Counted from the stretch's first letter, positions 42,464-51,274 are shown. The stretch: 64,000 nt of DNA from UBA6059 sp040222235 (GCA_040222235.1 JAVKDO010000142.1:6058-70057), one strand, 5' to 3'. Made by a program: numbers and translations. Notes: generated by a model from the sequence alone, not told the origin.

Positions 42464-42882
42464 TTACCAGCGTAACCTGACCAAGGTGCAAGGGTCACTC
42501 GAGCTACCGCTAATGCTGATATTAGCAGCTGCATTACTCTCATTGACATTGGCACTGATGCCATCACTGAAGTCTTCTAACGAAATAGTGCCGATCTCAA
42601 GCGCTTGACCATCAGCAGAAAGGATACGAAGCGTCGCAGTGGAATTAGTTGACAACATGTAGGGAATGGTAGTTTCATCATCACATGTCGCTGATGATGA
42701 GAATAGTACAAAACTATCTATGATAGTACCATCCACCTCCAGCTGTAGGTAATCTGTAGTCGACAAATCCATGTCGGTCCAAAAAGATAATGTCCTCTTA
42801 CCCGCATCGTCATCGTCGGAGCAACTCAGCAAAAAAATACCCCAAAGAGCAAAACAGTAATAGTAAGTGTCGAGATTCTCAT
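42464..42882 (-). pseudogene. Lipoprotein gene frameshifted in a seven-T tract
   Basis: ATG 42882-42880 starts MRISTLTITVLLFGVFF, a good signal, but runs into TGA at 42828-42826 after a run of seven T (A on the plus strand, 42831-42837). The +1-related frame continues LLSCSDDDD and a 120-residue acidic beta-rich domain to 42464. With eight T the two halves join into a perfect lipobox, FFLLSC. So the gene is either inactivated, phase-variable or misread. Downstream part (CTLVRLRW end) has no recognised domain. Confidence 0.8.
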
Positions 42883-43032
42883 AGTTCGATAAATGATTGT
42901 CTGATTTCCCGAAATTATAAAAGAATGACTCATCTTAATAGTCTGAAGAAGGAAATTGCAAAATAGAAATTTGCTTTTTTAATAGCTTGACTTGCTGGAA
43001 AGTACAATTATCTACGAAAGAGCCCGGATTGA

Positions 43033-43842
43033 TTAATTACTAGTATGTTCAGCTCCGATTCGCCCTATACCAGGCAGCTCAATAGCCATATCGAAGAGGT
43101 CCAACTCATAGCTCAACCCTAGAAGATTAAACTCAAGTCCCTCCTCCCATCCAACACTTACTCCGAGTAGCCCCCACAAAGAAGTCTGAACACCCGTACC
43201 ACTGGATGACCATCCCACGGCTTCACTGATGGGGCGCCAGTCTTTACCGATTGCGGTAGCGGGCAAGTCCAGGCCAAGACCTGGCACCTCCTTGCCTATC
43301 CAGGCAATGAAAGTATTACTGTTGGGACCGGGCCAGGCGGTGTACTCGTGCTGATATGGGTAGTTCGTAATGGACTGCTCAATCTGAGGAATCATTTCGG
43401 TAGCCTCAGCACCGCGAATGTCAAGGAGAAGCTCCGGCGGATGACCATACCAGTCATGATCAGGAATGTCCGTTACTTGTCTCAGCGCCGTGCCGTGGCG
43501 CCTAAGCCGCCAGCCAAATATCTCGCTGGTAGTATAGCTCGTCGCTCCATCTGGTTTAGTCGCGATCCATGTGTGAACAGCCACCACCTGCTTAGCCCCA
43601 CGGGTGCGGGCTGCATACACCTGGACAACAGCTCCGGTTTCATCAGCAGGATGCGGTGCAAATCCATAACTCCAACCTGACCAAGCGGGATGATTAGGAA
43701 GAATGGCGGGTTGAATGACAGGTTGATTGTCGCGCCATAGCTTGCCGGCAAAGGCACTCGTCAAACCAAGCACAATTAAAATTCCAATGCCCTTAAATAC
43801 TAAGGGCAACCATCTTCTTCTTGGGCGATGTATTCTATCCAT
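43033..43842 (-). CDS. DUF3750-family membrane-anchored protein
   Basis: This 269-residue protein has an N-terminal membrane helix (VFKGIGILIVLGLTSAFAG) and the DUF3750 signature: VVAVHTWIATKPDGATSY, DWYGHPPELLLDIRG, YPYQHEYTAWPGPNSNTFI and LPATAIGKDWRPISEAVG. The domain is best known from Proteobacteria. GC-rich codons here differ from most neighbours, which hints at transfer. Its start codon abuts a perfect 14-bp palindrome. Function unknown. Confidence 0.88.
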   Translation of the reverse strand: MDRIHRPRRRWLPLVFKGIGILIVLGLTSAFAGKLWRDNQPVIQPAILPNHPAWSGWSYGFAPHPADETGAVVQVYAARTRGAKQVVAVHTWIATKPDGATSYTTSEIFGWRLRRHGTALRQVTDIPDHDWYGHPPELLLDIRGAEATEMIPQIEQSITNYPYQHEYTAWPGPNSNTFIAWIGKEVPGLGLDLPATAIGKDWRPISEAVGWSSSGTGVQTSLWGLLGVSVGWEEGLEFNLLGLSYELDLFDMAIELPGIGRIGAEHTSN

Positions 43843-43855
43843 TAGACCGGTCTAA
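43842..43855. promoter_or_regulatory. Perfect palindrome TTAGACCGGTCTAA at the DUF3750 start
   Basis: The 14-bp exact palindrome overlaps the first base of the start codon on the minus strand. Symmetrical TAGACCGGTCTA-like sites are typical of TetR-family repressors, but no TetR gene is present in this window. Confidence 0.6.
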
Positions 43856-44003
43856 CGGTTCTCATACAGTAATGTGACATGAATAACAGAATATAATAAG
43901 TGACTAAGAAATTATGTAACACTGATCTAATACAGGAATTATCGATTTGATCAGACCTACTTTGCAGATGGTTATCCGACTGTAAATTAAATATAATCAC
44001 TCC

Positions 44004-44774
44004 ATGCGGTGCTACGGCTTACTCGTCCTTCTAATCAGTTATTCCCTCACTTTACAGGCTCAAAATGAAAAGGTCGTCCATGACAACTCGCAGTTTTGGT
44101 GGAGCATCAACACCACCGCACGTATGGCAGACCGGTGGGGTGTGATTGGAGATTTTCACATTCGGCGTGCTGATTTCGTGAGCTCTTCGAACTTCTACTT
44201 TGCAAGGATCGGTGCGGCCTACTGGGCTACAGACAAATTGACACTTGTTGGTGGTTATGCACATCTATGGCTCAATAGAGATCTTGAGAATAACGTGACT
44301 GCCTATCAGGACGAAAATAGGGTCTACCAGCAGGCACAATGGCGCACCAAAGAAGGTCGGGTCACTTTCGTTTCTCGGGTACGAAATGAGCAACGCTGGC
44401 ATGAAGTACTCAATCCTGACGGCTCAGTTAATCGTATCCGCTTCTCCAACCGCGTCCGTTTTTTATTCTCTGTCAATATTCCAGTCTTCGCCAGTCCCTA
44501 CCTACCGACTATCTCTATCGCGGATGAGATGTTGATCCACTTCGGTAAGGAGATCGTATACAACTCATTTGATCAAAATCGAATCTTCCTGGGAGTCAAG
44601 CAAAAGCTAACGGGTAATCTGAGTTTTGACCTGGGCTACATGATGGTCTACCAGCAGCGCTTCTCTGGCTATGAGTATGACATGAACCATACCCTCCGAT
44701 TTTTCTTCTATTACTCTCCTGACTTCAGGAAGAACAAAGGTGGGGTACACTATAGTATTCCTGGAGATGAGTAG
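44004..44774 (+). CDS. DUF2490 outer-membrane beta-barrel-like protein
   Basis: This 256-residue exported protein (signal LLVLLISYSLTLQAQ) has the DUF2490 pattern: NSQFWWSINTTARMADRWGV, YFARIGAAYWATDKLTLVGG, TKEGRVTFVSRVRNEQRWHE and alternating aromatic strands to FFYYSPDF. Such proteins are probably outer-membrane barrels of unknown function. The gene directly precedes a decayed insertion sequence. Confidence 0.85.
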   Translation: MRCYGLLVLLISYSLTLQAQNEKVVHDNSQFWWSINTTARMADRWGVIGDFHIRRADFVSSSNFYFARIGAAYWATDKLTLVGGYAHLWLNRDLENNVTAYQDENRVYQQAQWRTKEGRVTFVSRVRNEQRWHEVLNPDGSVNRIRFSNRVRFLFSVNIPVFASPYLPTISIADEMLIHFGKEIVYNSFDQNRIFLGVKQKLTGNLSFDLGYMMVYQQRFSGYEYDMNHTLRFFFYYSPDFRKNKGGVHYSIPGDE

Positions 44775-44814
44775 ACAGTCAAGTTGATAGTTATAAGTGG
44801 GTAACTGAGAGCTA

Positions 44815-45605
44815 GGTACATGATTCTGCGGAAATGGCTCTGTTGATTTCGAGTTGAAATCAAAGTGGCAGGCTTACTTACGCTGTATGGAGCAGGGCAT
44901 GTCTATAAAAAAGACGGCCAAAGAGATAGGAATAAGTATTCAGACCAGTTTTGACTGGCGCCATAAGATATTAAGCTCTTTAACCTGACTAATGCCTGAG
45001 CAACTATCCTCAGAAGTAAAATGTGATGAATTAGAATTGGCCCTAAGCAACAAAGGCAGCAGGTGTTTAGAAAGAAACCCTCGTAAACGAGGTAGTGACT
45101 TCAAACGCAATCAAGACAAAGAAGAAGTCACTGTAGTTCAAGTGGTGACCGCAGTAGAACGCAACGGAAGAAAATATCTAAAAGCAGTTGAATCCAAACG
45201 ACCGAGTGAAGAAGAAATCACCAAGACTTTAGATGGAAAAATTGCTCAGGATGCTACTTTGATAACAGACAAACACCCCTCATATAAAGCCTTTGCAAAA
45301 GCTCATCCCGATCTCAAACACAAAGCACTCTTAGCTAAAGATCACGTAGATAAGAAGGATAATACCATTCACCTTCAAAAAGTCAATAATACCCATTCAC
45401 AACTCAGAACATTTCTACAACCATTCAACGGGGTGAGTTCAAAGTACTTACAAAATTATCTCAACTGGTTTGCCTACGCAGACCAGATAAGGGATAGTAA
45501 AACGACACTCAAGCAATGGCTTATTACTATACTGCTCTCTGATCAAGCCTACGAGCTATTTCGTCTATTTAAAAAAATGCTGTAATGATTAGAACTTAGC
45601 CCCAA
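44815..45605. mobile_element. IS1595-family insertion-sequence remnant
   Basis: Extent is approximate. The right end is probably near 45599-45605, where GGGGCTAAGTTCT (minus strand) follows the transposase stop and the reading frame of the adjoining hydrolase breaks. The left terminal repeat is not found, consistent with a deletion that also removed the rest of the hydrolase gene. Confidence 0.65.
44824..45585 (+). pseudogene. Decayed IS1595-family transposase gene
   Basis: The frame from TTC 44824 encodes KKTAKEIGISIQTSFDWRHK, the helix-turn-helix part, then hits TGA at 44986-44988 and continues in the same frame (ATG 44992) with the catalytic part: VKCDELELALSNKGSR (first Asp), TLITDKHPSYKAF (second Asp) and QKVNNTHSQLRTFLQPFNGV, where His stands at the third position. 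The N-terminal zinc ribbon normally present in IS1595 transposases is missing. The element thus has a stop and a deleted left end and cannot transpose on its own. Confidence 0.85.
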
Positions 45606-46154
45606 GAAGGTAATGAAATCATGCAGGGTACTGGCTTGCCAGTTTGCGGTCGTTTGAGGGGCCACCACGATCATTGGGTTGTTCACAGACCATTGATTCA
45701 GTCGAATCAACTTTGGGGCGCCATTCCACAAAATGATATTCATACCCGCAGGATTATTGGCACTGTTGCCACGCTCGCCAAGTCCATGTAGATAGATCAA
45801 CAGGGGATATTCATCAATCGCCAGTGAGTCATATTCCGGCGGTGCGTAGAACCAAAACCCGTAGGCCGCATCCGTTTGATTGAGATAGAATGGCTTTAGA
45901 ACATCAGGAGTAAATACGAACGGCACGAGCGGGCTAGGTGGTGCAACATGGGGTTGGTCATCCTCATCAAGGCCGTTTTTCACCCATCCGGGAATGGAGT
46001 CGCACTGTATGACCACAGAATCCGGCCTTCCCAGACCATCCTCATCCTGATCATAGTGCCAGGCATGCTCCAGACAGTCCTCCTGGCCATCGGGCTGACA
46101 TGCCAACAAAGCGCTGATAGGAATAAGCGTTATTATAAGAAGAATCCTATTCAT
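45601..46154 (-). pseudogene. Alpha/beta-hydrolase (esterase/PHB-depolymerase-like) lipoprotein gene truncated by the IS
   Basis: The gene starts at 46154 with a lipoprotein signal (ISALLAC, Cys19), a calcium-type repeat (WHYDQDEDGLGRPDSV and ..GWVKNGLDEDD) and a hydrolase oxyanion strand YPLLIYLHGLGERG, then ANWQASTLHDFITFLG. At about 45601 the frame passes into IS sequence and ends at a stop at 45549. The nucleophile (G.S.G), Asp and His are missing, and no trace of the 3' half is found left of the IS. The protein would be inactive. Confidence 0.8.
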
Positions 46155-46240
46155 TGATCCCTCTAAGATAGTTTTTATGATCTGAGGAAGGGGAAGGAAA
46201 CTATCTATATCGATTTTGGAAGTCCCTAGTTGAGTTTATT

Positions 46241-46801
46241 CTATTTAGCAGCTGTAAACAAAGAAAACCCTTTTACCATCCCTACTACACAATCGCACGG
46301 TGTAGGTCCTCCTTCCCAAATTCCAATGCAGGGTACTTCGATGAGTTCTGGTTGATTCGTCTTTACCCAATCTTTAGCTTCATAATATACATCTAGGTCG
46401 TTTGAGGTAGTTTGAACTGATACAATTTGGTTTTTCCGGATGGATATGTGGAAGGAATCTGTTACGCTGAAATCAATATTCAAAGCCCCCATCAGATCAT
46501 CTTTAACTGTGATTGGACAGGATATCAAAGAATCACTTTTCACGATGAACTCGTTTCTTGCAAAAATTTCATAGTTAGCACATTCCGCCCATTTTTGATA
46601 GTAGAGTATACTTGGTTGAGAATCAATTGCTTTATCCAGGATTGACTTTAGCATGTCCTCGTCAAACGAGTAAAATGCATCAATAAACTTATTGGCCAAG
46701 TCTACATTGCTAGTTGAACTATCAGGAATTTCAGATTGAGAGCCACTCTTACATCCCCATAAAATCAATACCAGTACAATCGTTATCAGTCTTAGTTTCA
46801 T
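46241..46801 (-). CDS. Hypothetical lipoprotein, NTF2-like
   Basis: This 186-residue product has a lipoprotein signal (LILWGC, Cys17) and a sequence reminiscent of NTF2/SnoaL-like folds (NVDLANKFIDAFYSFDEDML), with a C-terminal Cys-rich tail (ELIEVPCIGIWEGGPTPCDC). No named family is recognised. AT-rich compared with flanking older genes. Confidence 0.6.
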   Translation of the reverse strand: MKLRLITIVLVLILWGCKSGSQSEIPDSSTSNVDLANKFIDAFYSFDEDMLKSILDKAIDSQPSILYYQKWAECANYEIFARNEFIVKSDSLISCPITVKDDLMGALNIDFSVTDSFHISIRKNQIVSVQTTSNDLDVYYEAKDWVKTNQPELIEVPCIGIWEGGPTPCDCVVGMVKGFSLFTAAK

Positions 46802-46989
46802 AATCCCATTTTAGGCATTTACTGCTACTAACTCTCGCATGAACATGGATCAATATACATAAGAATCCTCGGGAACGCAGGAGGAGCTTAGGAACCGATA
46901 CATGTAGGCCGATCAGGCTTAATAGGACGGAATTCTCCGTGTTGGAATAGAGAAGTTCCATCAACTCACCTTCGACTCATCCAAAACAA

Positions 46990-47035
46990 GGACTAGAAAT
47001 GGTCACGCGTTCGGAAACGCGCGCTAGCTGAGGGT
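46990..47035. repeat. Palindromic repeat remnant, GCGCTAGC end
   Basis: CGCGTT (47006-47011) pairs with AACGCG (47016-47021) and is followed by CGCTAGC, resembling the unit at 18412-18442 (..CACTTGCGCCAGC). It lies just before the three-gene cassette. Confidence 0.5.
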
Positions 47036-47057
47036 TAACCAAAAAGCAACACTTTCT

Positions 47058-49418
47058 TTATCTGCTATCTGGACTGATATGAGTTTCTTCTAAATCTATT
47101 GCATTTTCAATACGTTCTAGTAAAGATTCTTTTTTACTTATGGTCTTCTGGCTATTATATTTACTTCTGTCAATAGACTCTTTCATAGCATTTCTAGAAT
47201 GGTAGAGCTTTTTTAATAAAGTAGCTTTGGAAGCTTCTTCAAATTTTAAAACAAGATATTCATTGTACTCTAGCAAGGCTTCAGTGGAATAGTACTCGGG
47301 TATTTTGCGGATGTTTTTCTTTTTCCTCTTTAGAATGTCCTTTAATTCGACAGCTGCATCTCTGGATCGGGAAATTGAGTCCTTCGCTTTTAGGGGTTGG
47401 TTTTCAATGAAATCAGCTGCAGCAATGATGTAAAAATGAGCTAGAGTATTCCATAGAGCCTCTATCGCAAAATCAGCTCCGTACATTTTTTTTTTCTTAA
47501 ACGACATATATCTTTCAAGCGCCTCTTCAACAAGCTGTATACCTTGCTGAATTTTAACATCTCTTGGAGGCTCTTCAGATACTTTATCTTCTTCAAAATC
47601 AGTGATCCATGAATAAATAGTAAGTGCCTGAGAATGATAGAACCTTGGATCATCAGGGTATTCATTGGAGTACTTTTTACTAAGTTTTAATCCAGTTGAA
47701 TACTTTTGGGACCTTCTTGCGGCCCACACTTGAATATATTTCAATTCACGAATAATCCCAGCAGTATTTGTAGCATTATCCTTGCATGATGCTTCTCTCT
47801 TTTTTATTAAAAAACTCGTCTGATCGAATACAATTTCATTTGGTTTTAGCTCAGGTTCATCAATGGATATTGGCACAATCAAATACGCTAACGACTCAAC
47901 GAGCATTCGTTCATCACTTTCCTCAGCAAAATCATTTAGATTTTTTTTTAGTACTTCTTTGAAGCTACTCTCTTGATATTTGGAAAGATCATATTGTAAG
48001 TAGTAATAACATATGGCACGAATTATATCTTTTAATTTTTTCTTGCTATTAAAAGTGCCATAATCAAATACAACCGGTAGTTGCTGATTAAGGCTTTCAA
48101 TAGGATCTAATCCAAAATTCCTACTATTACTCAAATCAGTATCCCCGATTATATTTAGAATATTGATCTTTCGATCAACCTTAATCATGTAGTAATCGAT
48201 ACTATCAAGACCCTTATTTAATTTAATGTTCTCTTTGAGGTATTTATTTACTTTTCTTAGAATATCTGCAACAACATTATAGTCTTCACCTGCACTAAAT
48301 TTACTAGCCGCCACTAGGTGGTCTTTTGTTTCCTTATACTCAAGCATAAGACCCACATTTTCCAAAGTGTTTCTGGTGTCTTCCAGATCTTTTCTCATTT
48401 CTTGGAATTCATTTTGGTCGATAAGACTAGATTGACTTATCAGTCGCTTAAGTATTTCCAGCCTTTGTATGTATTGTTCTATGTCTTTATTGTAGTAGCC
48501 TCGAAATACGAGTTGGGCAAATATTTGAGCAATATTGCGATGGAATAGAAACTCATTAGCATCCAGTTTAGGTAGATCCCCCATACTATTCTCATAGACG
48601 TCATATGACCATTCTGCTGATGAAAAATATAGACTCAGTTTTTTGGATTTTCTTTCTATGAATATATTGTTGGCAGCAATGGCTTTTGTCATGGCACTCG
48701 CATCATAAAACGCACTATTCTCTTCCCATTTTTGACGAGTCTCTTTTACAAAATCAAAAGGTTCGTCTACTCTTCTCGCAATGTTCTTATAGTAATCGTC
48801 AGGCTTTGCCTTTATAATATCAACATATTTTGCATACACTCTTTGGAACAAGATATCGTCTCCTTCTTCATACTCAATTTGATCAAACGCTTTATTATCA
48901 ATTTCATTAACAAGAACATCATTGAAAAGAACGTGGTACCTGTGGGAAGAATCTTGACTTATTCCCAAGGCCATTGCACTTAGCAAAGACATGTTGTCTC
49001 TAACAAATTCCTCAATTTGATTCTTATTTTTCAAAAATTTCGACTCGGATTCTATAGCGTTGAGGTAAGGAGTTACCTTTTTCTCTATGTATTTGACTCG
49101 ATTAAAGTACTTTTTGATTTTTCCAAAGTGAAGAATTCTGAATTCTTTTCCATACTCTTTGGTCAAAAGACATGATTTATTTCTAAAGAAATAGTAATAT
49201 CCATTTTGCCTGTCAGCTGATAAATATACATTTGATTTTGTAGCTCTTTCACGCAATCCAATTGGGAAACAATAATCAATAATATCATAGGGATCAACAA
49301 TATAATTGAAAGAGTATCCCAATCTTTCAAGCTCTGCTTCCTGAATTAATGCATCTATTTGAAGGGGCTTCAATGTGAATAAAAGAGATTTCCTTATGTC
49401 AGCTATCTCGCTACTCAT
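47058..49418 (-). CDS. Large unknown protein of the three-gene AT-rich cassette
   Basis: The 786 residues contain no family I recognise. Residues 35-50 (FNYIVDPYDIIDYC) and 236-270 (FYDASAMTKAIAANNIF..LSLYFSSAEWS) resemble, weakly, the first and later strands of PIN-like nucleases, with acidic residues D42, D45, D48 and D239. The region from about 280 onward is helical: coiled coil near 320-365 (IQRLEILKRLISQ, EMRKDLEDTRNTLENV), and TPR-like helices from 560 to 700 (AARRSQKYSTGLKLSKKYS). No membrane segment. It is AT-rich and overlaps the upstream gene by 4 nt (ATGA). A nuclease effector role is speculation. Confidence 0.8.
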   Translation of the reverse strand: MSSEIADIRKSLLFTLKPLQIDALIQEAELERLGYSFNYIVDPYDIIDYCFPIGLRERATKSNVYLSADRQNGYYYFFRNKSCLLTKEYGKEFRILHFGKIKKYFNRVKYIEKKVTPYLNAIESESKFLKNKNQIEEFVRDNMSLLSAMALGISQDSSHRYHVLFNDVLVNEIDNKAFDQIEYEEGDDILFQRVYAKYVDIIKAKPDDYYKNIARRVDEPFDFVKETRQKWEENSAFYDASAMTKAIAANNIFIERKSKKLSLYFSSAEWSYDVYENSMGDLPKLDANEFLFHRNIAQIFAQLVFRGYYNKDIEQYIQRLEILKRLISQSSLIDQNEFQEMRKDLEDTRNTLENVGLMLEYKETKDHLVAASKFSAGEDYNVVADILRKVNKYLKENIKLNKGLDSIDYYMIKVDRKINILNIIGDTDLSNSRNFGLDPIESLNQQLPVVFDYGTFNSKKKLKDIIRAICYYYLQYDLSKYQESSFKEVLKKNLNDFAEESDERMLVESLAYLIVPISIDEPELKPNEIVFDQTSFLIKKREASCKDNATNTAGIIRELKYIQVWAARRSQKYSTGLKLSKKYSNEYPDDPRFYHSQALTIYSWITDFEEDKVSEEPPRDVKIQQGIQLVEEALERYMSFKKKKMYGADFAIEALWNTLAHFYIIAAADFIENQPLKAKDSISRSRDAAVELKDILKRKKKNIRKIPEYYSTEALLEYNEYLVLKFEEASKATLLKKLYHSRNAMKESIDRSKYNSQKTISKKESLLERIENAIDLEETHISPDSR

Positions 49419-50074
49419 GTGACACCCATTAAAGTTTGGCTCGTTTGGTTTTGAAACTCTCTAAAAGATGCTGGACTGTGCAGATCAGATGCATCACTCA
49501 TCACCTTGTAAGCTTCAATGAGTGGTCGTATATAGCTCTCAAGCAATTTATTCTTAAACATTTCATGAGCATATGTTCCGTATTTTTCATCTACTATTTC
49601 TGAAAAATGACTGACCACAGTATCAGCTACTTCACGATTTTCATAGTTCAATGTATGGAAGACCAGGTCCAAGTAGTCATAAATATCGTAGTATTCAGCA
49701 CTCAACTTTAGCCCAATACAGACAGCCTCCTTATCTGAATTGTTTTTAAGATACCGCTTTAGCTTAGGATAAAATATGTCAGCAACATCTTGATTATGAT
49801 TTATTAAACAGACTTCATCAATGATTTTTAGAATTTCAGATTTTTTTGAGATATGATCTAAGATATTATTCTTATACACAACAGAATGAAAGTGCAATAA
49901 ATATGTTTTCCATTTTCTGAATAAGGAAAGCAACAAACGATATCCCTCAGTATCTATTGTAATCTTTGACTCTTCAACAATTTCATTAAGTAATTGGATA
50001 ACCTCTTCTTCAATTTCTGGATCCTTGAGGTTTTTTAATTGTAATTTGTTACTTCTTAATTCAATCAAATCCAT
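49415..50074 (-). CDS. Middle protein of the AT-rich cassette, helical, unknown
   Basis: This 219-residue protein is predicted almost entirely helical (EIEEEVIQLLNEIVEESK; YRLLLSLFRKWKTYLLHF; VADTVVSHFSEIVDEKYG). It has no signal, membrane segment or recognised motif; the end carries a Ser/Gln-rich tail (FREFQNQTSQTLMG). Its ATG overlaps the preceding stop by one base (TAATG), and its stop overlaps the next start, so the three genes are translationally coupled. It could be an adaptor or a binding partner of the large protein. Confidence 0.8.
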   Translation of the reverse strand: MDLIELRSNKLQLKNLKDPEIEEEVIQLLNEIVEESKITIDTEGYRLLLSLFRKWKTYLLHFHSVVYKNNILDHISKKSEILKIIDEVCLINHNQDVADIFYPKLKRYLKNNSDKEAVCIGLKLSAEYYDIYDYLDLVFHTLNYENREVADTVVSHFSEIVDEKYGTYAHEMFKNKLLESYIRPLIEAYKVMSDASDLHSPASFREFQNQTSQTLMGVT

Positions 50075-50682
50075 TATTCTAGTGTCTTTATTCCTTCATG
50101 AATTTGCAATTGTATGTATCCTAGAACAGGTACCGTATTCAAGATAATGGTATCTGCATTTTGTAAAACATCATTGATTGAATGCTCACATACCAACAAA
50201 AGTTTTTGCACTTCATCATTATAACCTTGTCCCCCCTGATTCTTCAGGCTAATTGAAGCATCTTTAAATTGACTGATTCCTTTCACAAACTCCGGGTTTA
50301 TCTCAATGATTATTTCAAGTGAATCCGTGATGTATTTTGGCTCATTTCCAGGGATATAGTCTTGACCAACATTAGAGGAAAATTGCTTGATCAGTGATTT
50401 GTTGAACATTTGATAGTTTGCCAAATATAATTTTACATGCTCTGACAGTATGCTCCTAGTTAATTGACTTTCTAGATGAAATTTATTGAAATGATGATGA
50501 GATGCCGTTTGAAATTTTTGGAATTCATCATGAGCAATCTTTGCATCATCAAGGTATCCATAAACAAGTGATAGCTGATCATAAATTTGAAGTAGGTGTT
50601 TGACTTTTTCTTTGTGGGAAGATTTTATTCTTACATTTTGTGCAATACCAAATATTCCTAGTATAACGGAAATTATATCCAT
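50074..50682 (-). CDS. First protein of the AT-rich cassette, possible membrane-associated
   Basis: This 202-residue protein begins with a short hydrophobic stretch (MDIISVILGIFGIAQNV) that may anchor it in the membrane or bind a partner. The rest is helical (EKVKHLLQIYDQLSLVYGYL; SQLTRSILSEHVKLYLANYQ; EVQKLLLVCEHSINDVLQNA). No family recognised. It opens the operon and its leader carries a strong hairpin (50706-50729). A membrane-linked sensor or immunity-type role is possible but unproven. Confidence 0.75.
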   Translation of the reverse strand: MDIISVILGIFGIAQNVRIKSSHKEKVKHLLQIYDQLSLVYGYLDDAKIAHDEFQKFQTASHHHFNKFHLESQLTRSILSEHVKLYLANYQMFNKSLIKQFSSNVGQDYIPGNEPKYITDSLEIIIEINPEFVKGISQFKDASISLKNQGGQGYNDEVQKLLLVCEHSINDVLQNADTIILNTVPVLGYIQLQIHEGIKTLE

Positions 50683-50705
50683 GCTATAGTATTAAATTGA
50701 GCTGA

Positions 50706-50729
50706 GAGGTTGAAGAAGACTTTAACCTC
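50706..50729. promoter_or_regulatory. Hairpin in the leader of the three-gene cassette
   Basis: GAGGTTGAAG (50706-50715) pairs with CTTTAACCTC (50720-50729) around a tetraloop, ten pairs with one G-T. It lies 24 nt upstream of the first ATG and could be an operator or an RNA structure controlling the cassette. Confidence 0.5.
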
Positions 50730-51160
50730 CGTCTAGTTAAAATTAATCAAAAATGGTTATTCTAACCGTATAATTTTTTAGCCAATTATTTGTATTACAG
50801 AATCTATCGAATTTTATTCAGTTGATACTTAAACGCATACAACATCCTAAAAAACTCCATCTAGTCGATGCTATCTGCGTTATGGATTCTATTGTCAATT
50901 AATTACTCAACAATATTATAACCGAATATACTTGCTTGTCGTCCCATATAACACGTACTTTTTTTAACTAGATCAAGTTAGCAACTTAATACATCTAAAA
51001 AAATACCTAGAAATGAGTATAATTTGAATATTTGCTTAAAAAATCGTTCGAATATGGACATTTTTAGGTATAATCAAGAGTTTCAGCATGAATCTCTTAG
51101 CTCATCGCCAATAACTTTCGGCGGGTTGACAAGGCCTCAAACCAGTCGCTTTTGCCAAAC
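50730..51160. other. AT-rich stretch without a gene
   Basis: Upstream of the cassette on its promoter side, strongly AT-rich with several stop codons in all frames. No gene or RNA recognised. Confidence 0.45.
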
Positions 51161-51274
51161 AGAGCAAACTCCTTCCCCAATCTGCGCAAACTTTGAAACC
51201 AACCTGTGCAGACTTTTATGTCAAGTTGCGCAGACTCAGTCGTCAAGTTGCGTCAACTTTCCACTGAGTTTGCG
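51161..51274. repeat. Five-unit tandem array with exact 22-bp period
   Basis: The core TGCGCARACT recurs with start points 51161 (degenerate), 51183, 51205, 51227, 51249 and 51271, always 22 bp apart. Core copies read GCAAACT, GCAAACT, GCAGACT, GCAGACT, GTCAACT. Each core is nearly palindromic (AGTTGCGCARACT), as expected for a dimeric protein's site. Spacing of two helical turns would place all sites on one face of the DNA. Bases between cores vary, so this is not a simple recent duplication. Possibly an iteron-like or operator array. Confidence 0.75.

Noticed and set aside
42464..42832. Lipoprotein starting from TTG 42832
   Set aside because: It would leave no signal peptide; the upstream ATG frame supplies one and points to a frameshift instead.
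44992..45585. Intact short transposase gene starting at ATG 44992
   Set aside because: The HTH-coding sequence continues upstream in the same frame past TGA 44986, so this is the tail of a broken gene.
45549..45600. C-terminal end of the hydrolase (residues after ITFLG)
   Set aside because: These codons are antisense to the IS transposase and not native hydrolase sequence.
47058..49418. Assigning the large cassette protein to a named nuclease family
   Set aside because: The PIN-like match is limited to a few acidic residues and hydrophobic strands, too weak for a family call.
51161..51274. CRISPR array
   Set aside because: Only about 10 bp of each 22-bp unit is conserved, spacers are far too short and no cas gene is near.
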